A stretch of DNA of 64,000 nt from Sphaerisporangium flaviroseum (GTDB lineage Bacteria; Actinomycetota; Actinomycetes; Streptosporangiales; Streptosporangiaceae), in contig NZ_BAAAZR010000027.1 in the NCBI RefSeq assembly GCF_039537005.1, forward strand, positions 99,380-163,379, given 5' to 3'. Positions 26,043 to 33,914 of this stretch are shown piece by piece. The notes under the pieces were generated by a model that saw only the letters and a list, made by a program, of their open reading frames with translations, was not told where the DNA came from and did no database searches. The position numbers and the translations under genes are program-made. How positions within the stretch are numbered: position 1 is the stretch's first letter; every line of letters begins with the position of its first letter.

Positions 26043-27104
26043 CTAAGGACTCTTCGGCGGTGCGATGGACTCGCGTGTGCGCACCGGCATCGGGACGCGG
26101 TGCACCTCGGTCTCGCGGACGGCGCCGGTGCGGTGGTGGCGGATCTCGTCGAACAGCACGTCCACCGCTTTTCTGCCGAGTTCGTAGTGCGGGAGGGCGA
26201 CCGTGGTGAGCTTGGGGCGCATCCACGAGGCGAGGGGGTGGTCATCGAACGAGACCACCGAGACGTCGTCCGGGACACGCAGGCCGTGCTCGCCGAGAGC
26301 CTGGTACGCGCCGAAGGCGAGGCGGTCGTTGAAGCAGATCAACGCGCCCGGGCGACCGGACTCCAGGATCGCGCGCGTGGCGTCGAGGCCGTACTCCGGC
26401 TGCCAGTCGGCGCAGAGCCGCCCGCCCGCGATCTTGACCCCCGCCTCCCCCAGCACCTCGCGGATGCCGGTGAGCCGTTCCACGGCCGCGAGGCCGCCCC
26501 CGGGCACGTCACGCGTCCGGGGACCGGCGCCGATCAGGTGGATGCCGTCGCGGTGGCCGGCCTCCAGCAGCACACGCGCGGCGGTGCGCCCGGCCTCGAT
26601 CTCGTCGGGCAGGATCGACGGCAGCGCCGACGGCTGCTTGGGCAGCGCGTTGAGCAGGACGGCGGGCGAGGCCGTGATCTCTTTGGGGACCTTGATCGTC
26701 CTTGTGTACATCGAGGCCAGGACGATGCCGTCGACCTGGCGGTCGTGCATGGCCTGCAGCAGACGCCGCTCGAGCTCGGGGTCGCCCTCGGTCTCACCGA
26801 TGAAGAGCATCACGCCACGGTCCCGCGCGGCCTCCAGCGCGCCTTTGATCATGTCCCCGGCGAGCCGTGAGGTCGCGACCGTGTCGGACACGAAGCCGAT
26901 CGTGCTTGTCGTGCCGGTGCGCAGTCCCACCGAGACCGCATTCGGACGGTACTGTAACTCGTCCGCCGCTTTCAGGACCCGCGACTCGACCTCCTGGGAG
27001 ATGCGCATCTCCCGCCCACGACCCGACAGCACCAGGGACGCGGTGGTCGGGGACACCCCGGCGGCCTTGGCGACATCGGCCAGCGTGACCCGGCGTGGGC
27101 TCAC
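26043..27104 (-). CDS. LacI-family repressor of the ABC/GH68 operon
   Basis: 353 residues from a GTG with GGAGGT upstream. N-terminal helix-turn-helix (VTLADVAKAAGVSPTTASLVLSG) and hinge helix (about 1-60), then the periplasmic-binding-like sugar domain (about 65-345). Divergent from the importer operon at 27255, with an operator-like inverted repeat between them. It likely senses an imported sugar or its breakdown product (a fructoside if the GH68 assignment is right) and controls the importer, and possibly the GH43 gene at 25541. Confidence 0.9.
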   Translation of the reverse strand: MSPRRVTLADVAKAAGVSPTTASLVLSGRGREMRISQEVESRVLKAADELQYRPNAVSVGLRTGTTSTIGFVSDTVATSRLAGDMIKGALEAARDRGVMLFIGETEGDPELERRLLQAMHDRQVDGIVLASMYTRTIKVPKEITASPAVLLNALPKQPSALPSILPDEIEAGRTAARVLLEAGHRDGIHLIGAGPRTRDVPGGGLAAVERLTGIREVLGEAGVKIAGGRLCADWQPEYGLDATRAILESGRPGALICFNDRLAFGAYQALGEHGLRVPDDVSVVSFDDHPLASWMRPKLTTVALPHYELGRKAVDVLFDEIRHHRTGAVRETEVHRVPMPVRTRESIAPPKSP

Positions 27105-27128
27105 CGGCGGACCTCCAAATGTTCAGGT

Positions 27129-27196
27129 CGTATTACGGGGTCTTGACATCGGCGGAGACGTACGGTGAGACTATCGCACTGCTAATACGATTTAGC
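27129..27196. promoter_or_regulatory. LacI operator and promoter of the ABC/GH68 operon
   Basis: GCTAA-N6-TTAGC (27181-27196) contains TAATACGA; an inverted copy, TCGTATTA, lies at 27129-27136. Between them is a good -35, TTGACA (27143-27148), with a weak -10 around 27166-27174. The sites flank the start region and could be bridged. Confidence 0.55.
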
Positions 27197-27254
27197 AAAC
27201 CAAATCGGGACCTTTGGCGCAGGTCAGCGGTCCCATTGCACGGAGGAGACGCAG

Positions 27255-28619
27255 ATGTCGCGTCGAGTTCGCCCCCGCTGGCTTGCGGCCGCGCTCGTGG
27301 TCATCACGGGAGGGACGCTGGCCACCGGCTGCGCCGCGCCCGGAAGCGACGCCCCCCAGGCCGAGCCCACCACCGGCACCTCCCCCTCGACGGCCCCGGC
27401 CTGCGGCACGGCACCGGTCACGCTCAACGCCTACTTCGAAACCGGGTTCCCCATAACCAAGGCGCTCGCCACCGAGTTCTCCAAGCAGCATCCGAACGTC
27501 AAGTGGAACATCCGCGAGGACCAGTTCGCGGTGATCACCCAGAACGCCCCGCGTGTGCTCGCGGACGACCCGCCGGACCTGATGCGGCTCCCGCAGGTCT
27601 CCGAGCTGGTCAAGGACAACCTGCTGAAGAACATGGACGGCTACGCGCAGGCGTTCGGCTGGGACAAGTGGCCCGCCTCACAGCTCCAGCAGATGCGCCT
27701 CACCCCCGGGGGGAAGACCCGCGGCGAGGGGTCGCTGTACGCGACGGGCCTCAACTTCAGCATGACCGGCGTCTTCTACAACAAGAAGCTCGCCGCCAAG
27801 GTCGGCATGTCGGCCCCGCCCACCACGCTGGCGGAGCTCGACGACCTGCTCGCGAAGGCCAAGACCGCGGGCGTCGACCCGATCGCCCAGTTCAACGGCG
27901 GCGCCACCGGCGGCCTCGCGTTCCCGCTGCAGAACCTCATGGCCGCGTACGGCCCGGCGGCCCCGATCAACGACTGGATCTTCCAGAAGCCCGGCGCCAC
28001 GATCGACACCCCGTCCAACCTCCAGGCCGCACAGCATCTGGAGAAGTGGGTCAAGGCCGGGTACTTCTGGAAGGACGTCAACGCCGTCGACTACGCGACG
28101 ATGATGAGCCGCTTCATCGACGGCAAGGGCCTGTTCATGTTCAACGGCGACTGGGAGTCGGGCAACCTCGACAAGCAGATGGCGGGCGACGTCGGCTTCT
28201 TCCTCATGCCGTCCGCGCAGGACGGCGGCAAGCTGGCCGCGATGTCGGCCCCGCTCGCGTTCGGCGTCGGCGCGCGGGCCAAGAACGCCGACTGCGCGGC
28301 GTTCTTCCTCAACTGGGTGGCGACGGACTCCAAGGCCCGTGACATCACCGTAGAGATCGGAGGCTCGCACCCGATGGGCCCCGCCGACGCGCACATGCCG
28401 CAGGTGAAGCCGGGCACCGTCACCGACAGCACGCTCGCCGCCGGCGCGAAGATCGCCGGGGACGACGGCGCGATGGACTTCATCGCCAACGCCACCGGCG
28501 CGATCTACGCCAAGAGCTGGACCCCGAACCTGCAGAAGATGGTCGCCGGCCAGCAGACGCCCGACGGCCTGCTGAAGTCCGTGCAGAGCGACTACAAGAG
28601 CCAGATCGGAGGGAACTAG
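27255..28619 (+). CDS. ABC sugar importer, substrate-binding lipoprotein
   Basis: 454 residues. The lipoprotein signal ends at a lipobox ATGC (Cys about 25), followed by a Pro-Thr-Ser linker. The rest is a family 1 extracellular solute-binding protein (ITKALATEFSKQHPNVKWN, LYATGLNFSMTGVFYNKKLA). It delivers an oligosaccharide to the two permeases that follow (5-bp gap, then a 4-base overlap). There is no ATPase gene; actinomycete importers of this type usually share one, such as MsiK. First gene of a four-gene operon ending in GH68, suggesting sucrose or fructo-oligosaccharides as cargo. Confidence 0.9.
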   Translation: MSRRVRPRWLAAALVVITGGTLATGCAAPGSDAPQAEPTTGTSPSTAPACGTAPVTLNAYFETGFPITKALATEFSKQHPNVKWNIREDQFAVITQNAPRVLADDPPDLMRLPQVSELVKDNLLKNMDGYAQAFGWDKWPASQLQQMRLTPGGKTRGEGSLYATGLNFSMTGVFYNKKLAAKVGMSAPPTTLAELDDLLAKAKTAGVDPIAQFNGGATGGLAFPLQNLMAAYGPAAPINDWIFQKPGATIDTPSNLQAAQHLEKWVKAGYFWKDVNAVDYATMMSRFIDGKGLFMFNGDWESGNLDKQMAGDVGFFLMPSAQDGGKLAAMSAPLAFGVGARAKNADCAAFFLNWVATDSKARDITVEIGGSHPMGPADAHMPQVKPGTVTDSTLAAGAKIAGDDGAMDFIANATGAIYAKSWTPNLQKMVAGQQTPDGLLKSVQSDYKSQIGGN

Positions 28620-28624
28620 CACCG

Positions 28625-29599
28625 ATGACAGGGCCGACTCCCGACAAAGCGGTCGATCTCGCCGAGAGCCGGCCCGGACCCACGGCCACGACCACGACCA
28701 CGGCACGGAGCCCCCTGGGGCGCGGGGGGCTCCGCACGCCGGGCCGCATCGGCTGGTTGTTCGTCCTGCCCGCGCTCGGCTTCTACGCGGTCTTCGTGCT
28801 GCGGCCGATCGCCCTGACGTTCCAGTACTCGATGTACACATGGGACGGCATCGGGCCGTCCACCTGGGCCGGATTCGGCAACTACCTGAAGGTGTTCACC
28901 GACCCCGACCTGTTCGACTCCATCCTGAACGCCGTCAAGCTGATCGTGTTCTTCAGCGCGATCCCGGTCGTGATGGGCCTCGCGATCGCCTCGACGATCC
29001 GGCGCATCGCCGCCAGCCGGCTCGCGCTCGTGGCGCGGACCGTCATCTTCCTGCCGCAGGTCATCCCACTCGTCGCGGCCGGCATCGCGTGGAGCTGGCT
29101 GCTCTCCTCCACCGGGCTGGTCAACCAGCTGCTCACCTACCTCGGCCTCGGCGGGGTGACGCGGGCCTGGCTGGGCGACTTCGCGACCGCCCTGCCCGCG
29201 GTCGGGGTCATCGGCGCGTGGGTGCTGCTCGGCCTGTGCACGCTGCTCCTGCTCGCGGGCATGAGCAAGATCGACCCGGCGCTCTACGAGGCCGCCCGGC
29301 TGGACGGCGCCGGGCCGCTGCGCGAGTTCGTCTCGATCACGCTGCCGAGCCTGCGGCAGGAGATCGCCGTCTGCGTCACGGTGACCGTCATCGCGGCCCT
29401 CGCGAGCTTCGACATCGTCTACATCTCGACGCAGGGCGGCCCCGGCAACGCCACCATGGTCCCCGGCCTAGAGATCTACTACCTGGCCTTCTCGGAACGG
29501 CAGGTGGGCGTCGCGTCGGCGCTGGCCGTGGTGCTCATGGCGCTCGTCATCGCCGTCGCCCTTCCCATCCAATGGCTCACCAGGGACAGGTCCTCATGA
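28625..29599 (+). CDS. ABC sugar importer, permease (MalF type)
   Basis: 324 residues with about six membrane segments after a long, polar, Thr-rich N-terminal tail of about 45 residues. The EAA loop (YEAARLDGAGPLREFVSITLPSL, read in parts) is the ATPase contact. Translation is coupled to the next gene by an ATGA overlap. Confidence 0.9.
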   Translation: MTGPTPDKAVDLAESRPGPTATTTTTARSPLGRGGLRTPGRIGWLFVLPALGFYAVFVLRPIALTFQYSMYTWDGIGPSTWAGFGNYLKVFTDPDLFDSILNAVKLIVFFSAIPVVMGLAIASTIRRIAASRLALVARTVIFLPQVIPLVAAGIAWSWLLSSTGLVNQLLTYLGLGGVTRAWLGDFATALPAVGVIGAWVLLGLCTLLLLAGMSKIDPALYEAARLDGAGPLREFVSITLPSLRQEIAVCVTVTVIAALASFDIVYISTQGGPGNATMVPGLEIYYLAFSERQVGVASALAVVLMALVIAVALPIQWLTRDRSS

Positions 29600-30420
29600 T
29601 CATCGCGCGCCGGGAGGCGTGGACCGGACGGCTGCTCCTGGTCCTGCTGATGGCGATCACGCTGCTGCCGTTCCTCAGCCTGTTCGTCACGGCCCTCCAC
29701 CCGCCGGGCACCTACCCGCCCGGCGTCAGCTGGCCCGCCGACCCGCACTGGGACAACTTCTTGCAGGCCTTCCAGGCGGCGCGCATGGGAGAGCTGCTGA
29801 AGTCGAGCACGCTCATCGTGCTCGGCGTGGTGCCGCTCTCGCTCGTCATCGCCACCATGGCCGGTTTCGCCATCGGCCACCTGCGCATGCCGGGGCGGCG
29901 TGTCGTGTTCCTCGCGTTCGTGCTCGGTCTGACGCTGCCCTTCGAAGGCGTCATCACGCCGCTGTACTACCAGGTGCGCGACATGGGGCTGCTGAACACC
30001 CGGTGGGCCATCATCCTGCCGCTGATCGGGCTGTTCATGCCGTTCTCGGTGTTCTGGATGCGGGCGCACTTCGTGAACATGCCCGAGGAGCTGTCGGAGA
30101 GCGCGCGGATCGACGGGGCGAACGTATGGCAGCTGTTCTGGCGCGTGCACGTGCCGCTGGCCATGCCGGCGATCTCGTCCCTGGCCATTCTGCTGTTCCT
30201 GTGGACGTGGAACCAGTTCCTCCTGGCCATCGTGCTGGTGGACGACCCGCTGAACCGCACGATGTCCGGCGCCCTCGGCGCCTTCCAAGGCCAGTGGGGC
30301 ACCGACATCCCGCTGCTGTGCGCGGGGTCGCTCCTCATCCTGGCCCCGACCCTGCTGATCTTTCTCATCTTCCAGCGCCGGTTCGTCACGGCTCTGCTGC
30401 AAGGGTCCCTGAAGGGCTGA
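29596..30420 (+). CDS. ABC sugar importer, permease (MalG type)
   Basis: 274 residues from the ATG overlapping the stop of the previous gene. Six membrane segments and an EAA loop (ELSESARIDGANVWQLFWRV). Partner of the MalF-type permease. Confidence 0.9.
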   Translation: MIIARREAWTGRLLLVLLMAITLLPFLSLFVTALHPPGTYPPGVSWPADPHWDNFLQAFQAARMGELLKSSTLIVLGVVPLSLVIATMAGFAIGHLRMPGRRVVFLAFVLGLTLPFEGVITPLYYQVRDMGLLNTRWAIILPLIGLFMPFSVFWMRAHFVNMPEELSESARIDGANVWQLFWRVHVPLAMPAISSLAILLFLWTWNQFLLAIVLVDDPLNRTMSGALGAFQGQWGTDIPLLCAGSLLILAPTLLIFLIFQRRFVTALLQGSLKG

Positions 30421-30470
30421 TGGACGACACCACCGTTACGGAAGGCGTTGCGCGCCACCGAGGAGACCGC

Positions 30471-31616
30471 GTGAACAATATCGAACCGGCGCGGTGGACG
30501 CGACGGCACCTCGGCGGGCTCACCGAGAGCGCCGCGACGACGGCGCCGGTCGTCCCCTCCTGGCCCGCGCCCCGCGTGCTGCCGTCGGACGACGTGTGGG
30601 ACCTGTGGCCGGTCCAGGAGGAGGACGGCACACCGTCCATCGTTCTCGGCCTCGAGTTGTGGATGGCGCTGGCGGCGCCTGCCACCGGCCATCCGGAGGA
30701 GCGCCACGGCCGCGCCCGGCTCCGCCTGCTCGGGAGAGGCGGCGACGGCTGGACCGATCTCGGGCACGTGTTCGCCGACGGCGCGTCCCTGGGCGGCCGC
30801 GAGTGGTCGGGATCGGCGGTGCGCAGGCCCGACGGCACGGTCTCGGTCTTCTACACGGCGGCCGGCGGCCGCGGCGAGCCGCGACCGACGTTCTCCCAGC
30901 GTGTCGCCGAGGCCCGCCCCCGCCTGCTCACCGGCGACGGCGTCGTCACGCTGGAAAAGGACGCCGATCACCGGGAGATCCTGCGTTCGGATGGCCGGAC
31001 GTACCTACCGGCCGACGAGACCGAGGGGGCCCCCGGCGGCATCCGCGCCTTCCGCGACCCCGGCTGGTTCCGCGACCCCGCCGACGGAAGTGAACACCTG
31101 CTGGTCGCCGCGTCCGTCCCCTGGCACGACGGCTTCATGGGAGCGATCGCCCTCGCCGGCGCCCGGCCCGGCGGCTGGTCGCTCGGCCCGCCGCTCCTGG
31201 TGGCCGACGGCGTCAACCACGAGATCGAACGGCCGCACGTCGTCGTGCACGATTCGACGTACTACCTCTTCTTCGTGACCCAGCACCACGCCTTCCACCC
31301 GCGAGGCTCGGCGCCCACCGGACTGTACGGCTTCGCCGCCCCCGCCCTGACCGGCCCGTACCGCCCGCTCAACGGCTCCGGGCTGGTGATCCGCAACCCC
31401 CCCGCCCACCCCGACCAGGCGTATGCCTGGCTGGTACTGGCCGACCTTCGGGTGGTGAGCTTCCTCAACTACCGCTCCCCCGGCGGCGAGGATCTGAGGG
31501 ACGCCGGCATGGCCGAGGCACGGGCGGGGTTCGCCGGGACGGTGGCCCCCGTCCTGAGGCTCGCCCTCGACGGACTCACCACCTCAATAAATAGCCACGA
31601 TCTCACTGATCGTTAG
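30471..31616 (+). CDS. GH68-family fructan/sucrose enzyme without signal peptide
   Basis: 381 residues from the GTG at 30471 (GAGGAG five bases upstream); an ATG at 30420 coupled to the permease stop would add 17 residues. Family GH68 (levansucrase, inulosucrase, beta-fructofuranosidase) signatures: DVWDLWPVQ with the nucleophile Asp, EWSGSA, FRDPGWF (the RDP stabiliser), and ERPHVV with the acid/base Glu. Five-bladed propeller fold. Most GH68 enzymes are secreted, but this one has no signal and sits at the end of a sugar-importer operon, so it probably hydrolyses imported sucrose or fructo-oligosaccharide in the cytoplasm. The stop codon lies inside an A-box palindrome. Confidence 0.85.
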   Translation: MNNIEPARWTRRHLGGLTESAATTAPVVPSWPAPRVLPSDDVWDLWPVQEEDGTPSIVLGLELWMALAAPATGHPEERHGRARLRLLGRGGDGWTDLGHVFADGASLGGREWSGSAVRRPDGTVSVFYTAAGGRGEPRPTFSQRVAEARPRLLTGDGVVTLEKDADHREILRSDGRTYLPADETEGAPGGIRAFRDPGWFRDPADGSEHLLVAASVPWHDGFMGAIALAGARPGGWSLGPPLLVADGVNHEIERPHVVVHDSTYYLFFVTQHHAFHPRGSAPTGLYGFAAPALTGPYRPLNGSGLVIRNPPAHPDQAYAWLVLADLRVVSFLNYRSPGGEDLRDAGMAEARAGFAGTVAPVLRLALDGLTTSINSHDLTDR

Positions 31617-31624
31617 CGCTAACA
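31611..31624. promoter_or_regulatory. LacI-type operator (A-box) overlapping the GH68 stop codon
   Basis: CGTTAGCGCTAACA, with TTAGCGCTAA fully symmetrical. It lies at the end of an operon and before a gene on the opposite strand, so it has no obvious promoter to control. Confidence 0.55.
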
Positions 31625-31713
31625 TCACGAGCATCCGCTGCTTCGGCCTGCACCATGCCCAGAGGCCGTAGGCGCGGCCTGGTCGATGACGACGTCGCCA
31701 CCGTCCGGCAGGC

Positions 31714-32175
31714 TCAAGGCGCGTCAGGACGCAGGGCCCGTGCGCACATGGTGAGGTTCTCCACCAGCGTCTTGCGCATCGTGTCGTCGATCTCCGCGAG
31801 CATCACTTCTTCGATGCCGTCGAGCAGGCGATCACATCGCCGTAGCGCGGCCAGCCCTTCGCGGGTGAGACGTGCGCACAGGACCCGGCCGCCGTCCGGA
31901 TGCGGGTCGCGTCGGATCAGTCCGCGTTGTTCCAGGTCGCGAACGACGAGGTTCATCGCCTGCGGTGTGACGAAGGCGATGCGGGCCAGCTCTGCCGACG
32001 AGGCGCCGTCGCGCATGCGCAGCTCGCTGAGCGCCATGTACTCCGTGGTGGTGAGGCCGTCCCGGGCGAGCGCCTCGTCCAGACGGGCGCGGATTCGACG
32101 CTCGAGGCGGTACACCAGGTAGCTCAGGCGCGCTGCGGGCGGTTGGTCGGCGTCAGAGGCACGGCGAGGGGTCAC
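31714..32175 (-). CDS. MarR-family transcriptional regulator
   Basis: 153 residues from the GTG at 32175. The frame stays open to 32580, but the extension is non-coding in character and overlaps the operators. Winged helix (LTTTEYMALSELRMRDGASSAELARIAFVTPQAMNLVVRDLEQRGLI, read in parts) between dimerisation helices. No ribosome site is visible, so translation may be leaderless or start slightly elsewhere. It is divergent from the CE1 esterase at 32432, with two overlapping MarR-type palindromes between them. Probably an autorepressor responding to a phenolic, such as ferulate released by the neighbouring esterases, but that is inference. Confidence 0.85.
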   Translation of the reverse strand: MTPRRASDADQPPAARLSYLVYRLERRIRARLDEALARDGLTTTEYMALSELRMRDGASSAELARIAFVTPQAMNLVVRDLEQRGLIRRDPHPDGGRVLCARLTREGLAALRRCDRLLDGIEEVMLAEIDDTMRKTLVENLTMCARALRPDAP

Positions 32176-32203
32176 CAGGAGACGATAACGCGCAGTCCTC
32201 GGG

Positions 32204-32214
32204 TGAAAGTTTCG
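32204..32214. promoter_or_regulatory. B-box (TGAAAGTTTCG) upstream of the CE1 esterase at 32432
   Basis: One mismatch from the palindrome. The -35 TTGACC follows after 99 bp, matching the spacing at the other four promoters. Confidence 0.5.
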
Positions 32215-32223
32215 CGACCCATA

Positions 32224-32255
32224 TATCAAGCAGCTTGATAACAAGTCGCTTGATA
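32224..32255. promoter_or_regulatory. Tandem MarR operators
   Basis: TATCAAG-CAG-CTTGATA (32224-32240) is a perfect 7-bp inverted repeat. A second, TAACAAG-TCG-CTTGATA (32239-32255), overlaps it by two bases with a 15-bp period. They lie 49 bp upstream of the MarR start codon. Confidence 0.8.
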
Positions 32256-32313
32256 TGCAGCGGATAGGCGCCGTTGCCGGACGTGCGGCACCGTCGCCCT
32301 GTACGGCGGCCCC

Positions 32314-32340
32314 TTGACCTCCGGGTGAGACCGCTTCTAT
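32314..32340 (+). promoter_or_regulatory. Promoter of the CE1 esterase at 32432
   Basis: -35 TTGACC (32314-32319), 15 bp, -10 TTCTAT (32335-32340), or CTATAC two bases later. The nTCCGC element and the A-box are missing. Confidence 0.5.
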
Positions 32341-32431
32341 ACCGGCTGTTTGCAAGGCCTCGTGAGTCGGCGGCGCCGCGGCCCCGTGCACCACGCAGAG
32401 AAACATTTCGACCTCAAGCAAAGGAGAGCGG

Positions 32432-33805
32432 ATGAAGCGAGTGATCGCAGCGCTGGCCGGCGCCTGCGCCGTACTGCTGTCCGCTGTCGCGGCCCTGGTG
32501 TTCACGCACCCCGCCGCCGCGGCCACGCTGACCGAGGTGACCAACTTCGGTGCCAACCCCGGCAACCTGCGCATGCACATCTACGTGCCGGACAACCCCC
32601 CCGCCAATCCGGCGGTCGTGCTGGCCATGCACCCGTGCGGCGGCTCCGGGCCCGGCTTCTACTCCTCCAGCGAGTTCGCGTCGCTGGCCAACCGGTACGG
32701 CTTCATCGTGATCTACCCGTCGGCGTCGAAGAAGGGCAACTGCTTCGACAACTGGTCCGAGGCGTCGAAGGTGCGCGGCGGCCAGACCGACCCGGTGTCG
32801 CTCATGTCCATGGTGAACTACGCCCTGCAGCAGCGCGGCGGCGACCCGAACCGGGTGTTCGCGACCGGCAGTTCCTCGGGCGCCATGATGACCAACGCCA
32901 TGCTGGCGCTGTACCCGGAGGTGTTCAAGGCGGGCGCGGCGTTCATGGGCGTGCCGTTCACGTGCTTCCCCAACGAGGCGGCCTACCAGCCTGGAGGCAA
33001 TGCCGCCCCGTGCGTCAACATCAGCGCGCAGCAGTGGGGCGACCGGGCACGTAACGCGAACCCGAGCTACCGGGGACCGTGGCCGCGGATGCAGTTGTGG
33101 CACGGCACCAACGACAACGTGGTCGCCTACTCCGAACTGGAGGAGGAGATCAAGCAGTGGACCAACGTGCACGGCCTGAGCCAGACGCCGACCAGCACGG
33201 ACACCCCGCAGGCGAACTGGAACCGCCGCCGCTACGCCGACTCCTCCGGAACGGTGCGGGTCGAGGCGTACGCCATCCAGGGCGCCGGTCACAACCTCCC
33301 GTCGAGCGGCATGGCCGCCGTCGCCCTGCAGTTCTTCGGCCTGACCGGCGGTAACCCCTCCCAGACGCCGACCCCGACCCCGACGATCACTCCGACCGTC
33401 ACCCCGACCCCGACGATCACTCCGACCCCCGCGACCGAGTTCCGCCTGCGCAACGAGGCGGCCGGCCGCTGCGTCGACTCCCCCAACAGCGCCAACGCCA
33501 ACGGCACCCAGTTCCAGATCTACGACTGCCACACCAACGCCAACCAGCGCTTCGCCTACAGCTCCGGCAGACTCCAGATCCTCGGCAAGTGCCTGGACTC
33601 CCCGACGAACGCCGGCTCCGGCACCCGCGTCCAACTGTGGGACTGCCACGGCAACAGCAACCAGCAGTGGACCTTCACCTCCGGCGGCACGGTCACCAAC
33701 GGCGCCAACAACCTCTGCCTCAACGTCACCGGCACCGGAAACGGCTCCACCGTCACCGTCGCCACCTGCAACGGCCAGGCCGCCCAGAGATGGACCAGGT
33801 CATAA
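32432..33805 (+). CDS. Secreted CE1/PHB-depolymerase-type esterase with CBM13
   Basis: 457 residues; ATG preceded by AAAGGAG. Signal peptide about 1-31. The esterase domain (about 32-305) belongs to the polyhydroxybutyrate-depolymerase / acetyl-xylan esterase group: oxyanion HPCGGSG, nucleophile elbow GSSSGAM, Asp in WHGTNDNVV, His in GAGHNLP. A Thr-Pro linker joins a CBM13 (about 337-457) with repeats CVDSPN, CLDSPT and CLNVTG, more diverged than the CLDV type elsewhere. The CBM13 argues for a plant polysaccharide ester rather than PHB. Divergent from the MarR gene. Confidence 0.86.
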   Translation: MKRVIAALAGACAVLLSAVAALVFTHPAAAATLTEVTNFGANPGNLRMHIYVPDNPPANPAVVLAMHPCGGSGPGFYSSSEFASLANRYGFIVIYPSASKKGNCFDNWSEASKVRGGQTDPVSLMSMVNYALQQRGGDPNRVFATGSSSGAMMTNAMLALYPEVFKAGAAFMGVPFTCFPNEAAYQPGGNAAPCVNISAQQWGDRARNANPSYRGPWPRMQLWHGTNDNVVAYSELEEEIKQWTNVHGLSQTPTSTDTPQANWNRRRYADSSGTVRVEAYAIQGAGHNLPSSGMAAVALQFFGLTGGNPSQTPTPTPTITPTVTPTPTITPTPATEFRLRNEAAGRCVDSPNSANANGTQFQIYDCHTNANQRFAYSSGRLQILGKCLDSPTNAGSGTRVQLWDCHGNSNQQWTFTSGGTVTNGANNLCLNVTGTGNGSTVTVATCNGQAAQRWTRS

Positions 33806-33829
33806 CCTTCGGCCGGCCGGCATCAACCC

Positions 33830-33861
33830 GCCGGGTCCAGGCGACCTCGCCCGGACCCGGC
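33830..33861. terminator. Hairpin between convergent CE1 and GH78 genes
   Basis: GCCGGGTCC pairs with GGACCCGGC across a 14-nt loop, between the stops at 33805 (plus) and 33915 (minus). Confidence 0.6.
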
Positions 33862-33914
33862 ACACAACCGGGGCGCCAGCAGGTGCTCGTGCTCGAAGTC
33901 ATGATGGCGGATCA

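Noticed and set aside
29619..31616. A 665-residue frame covering permease and GH68
   Set aside because: Its first part reads the MalG-type permease out of frame; only the portion from 30471 (or 30420) is GH68.
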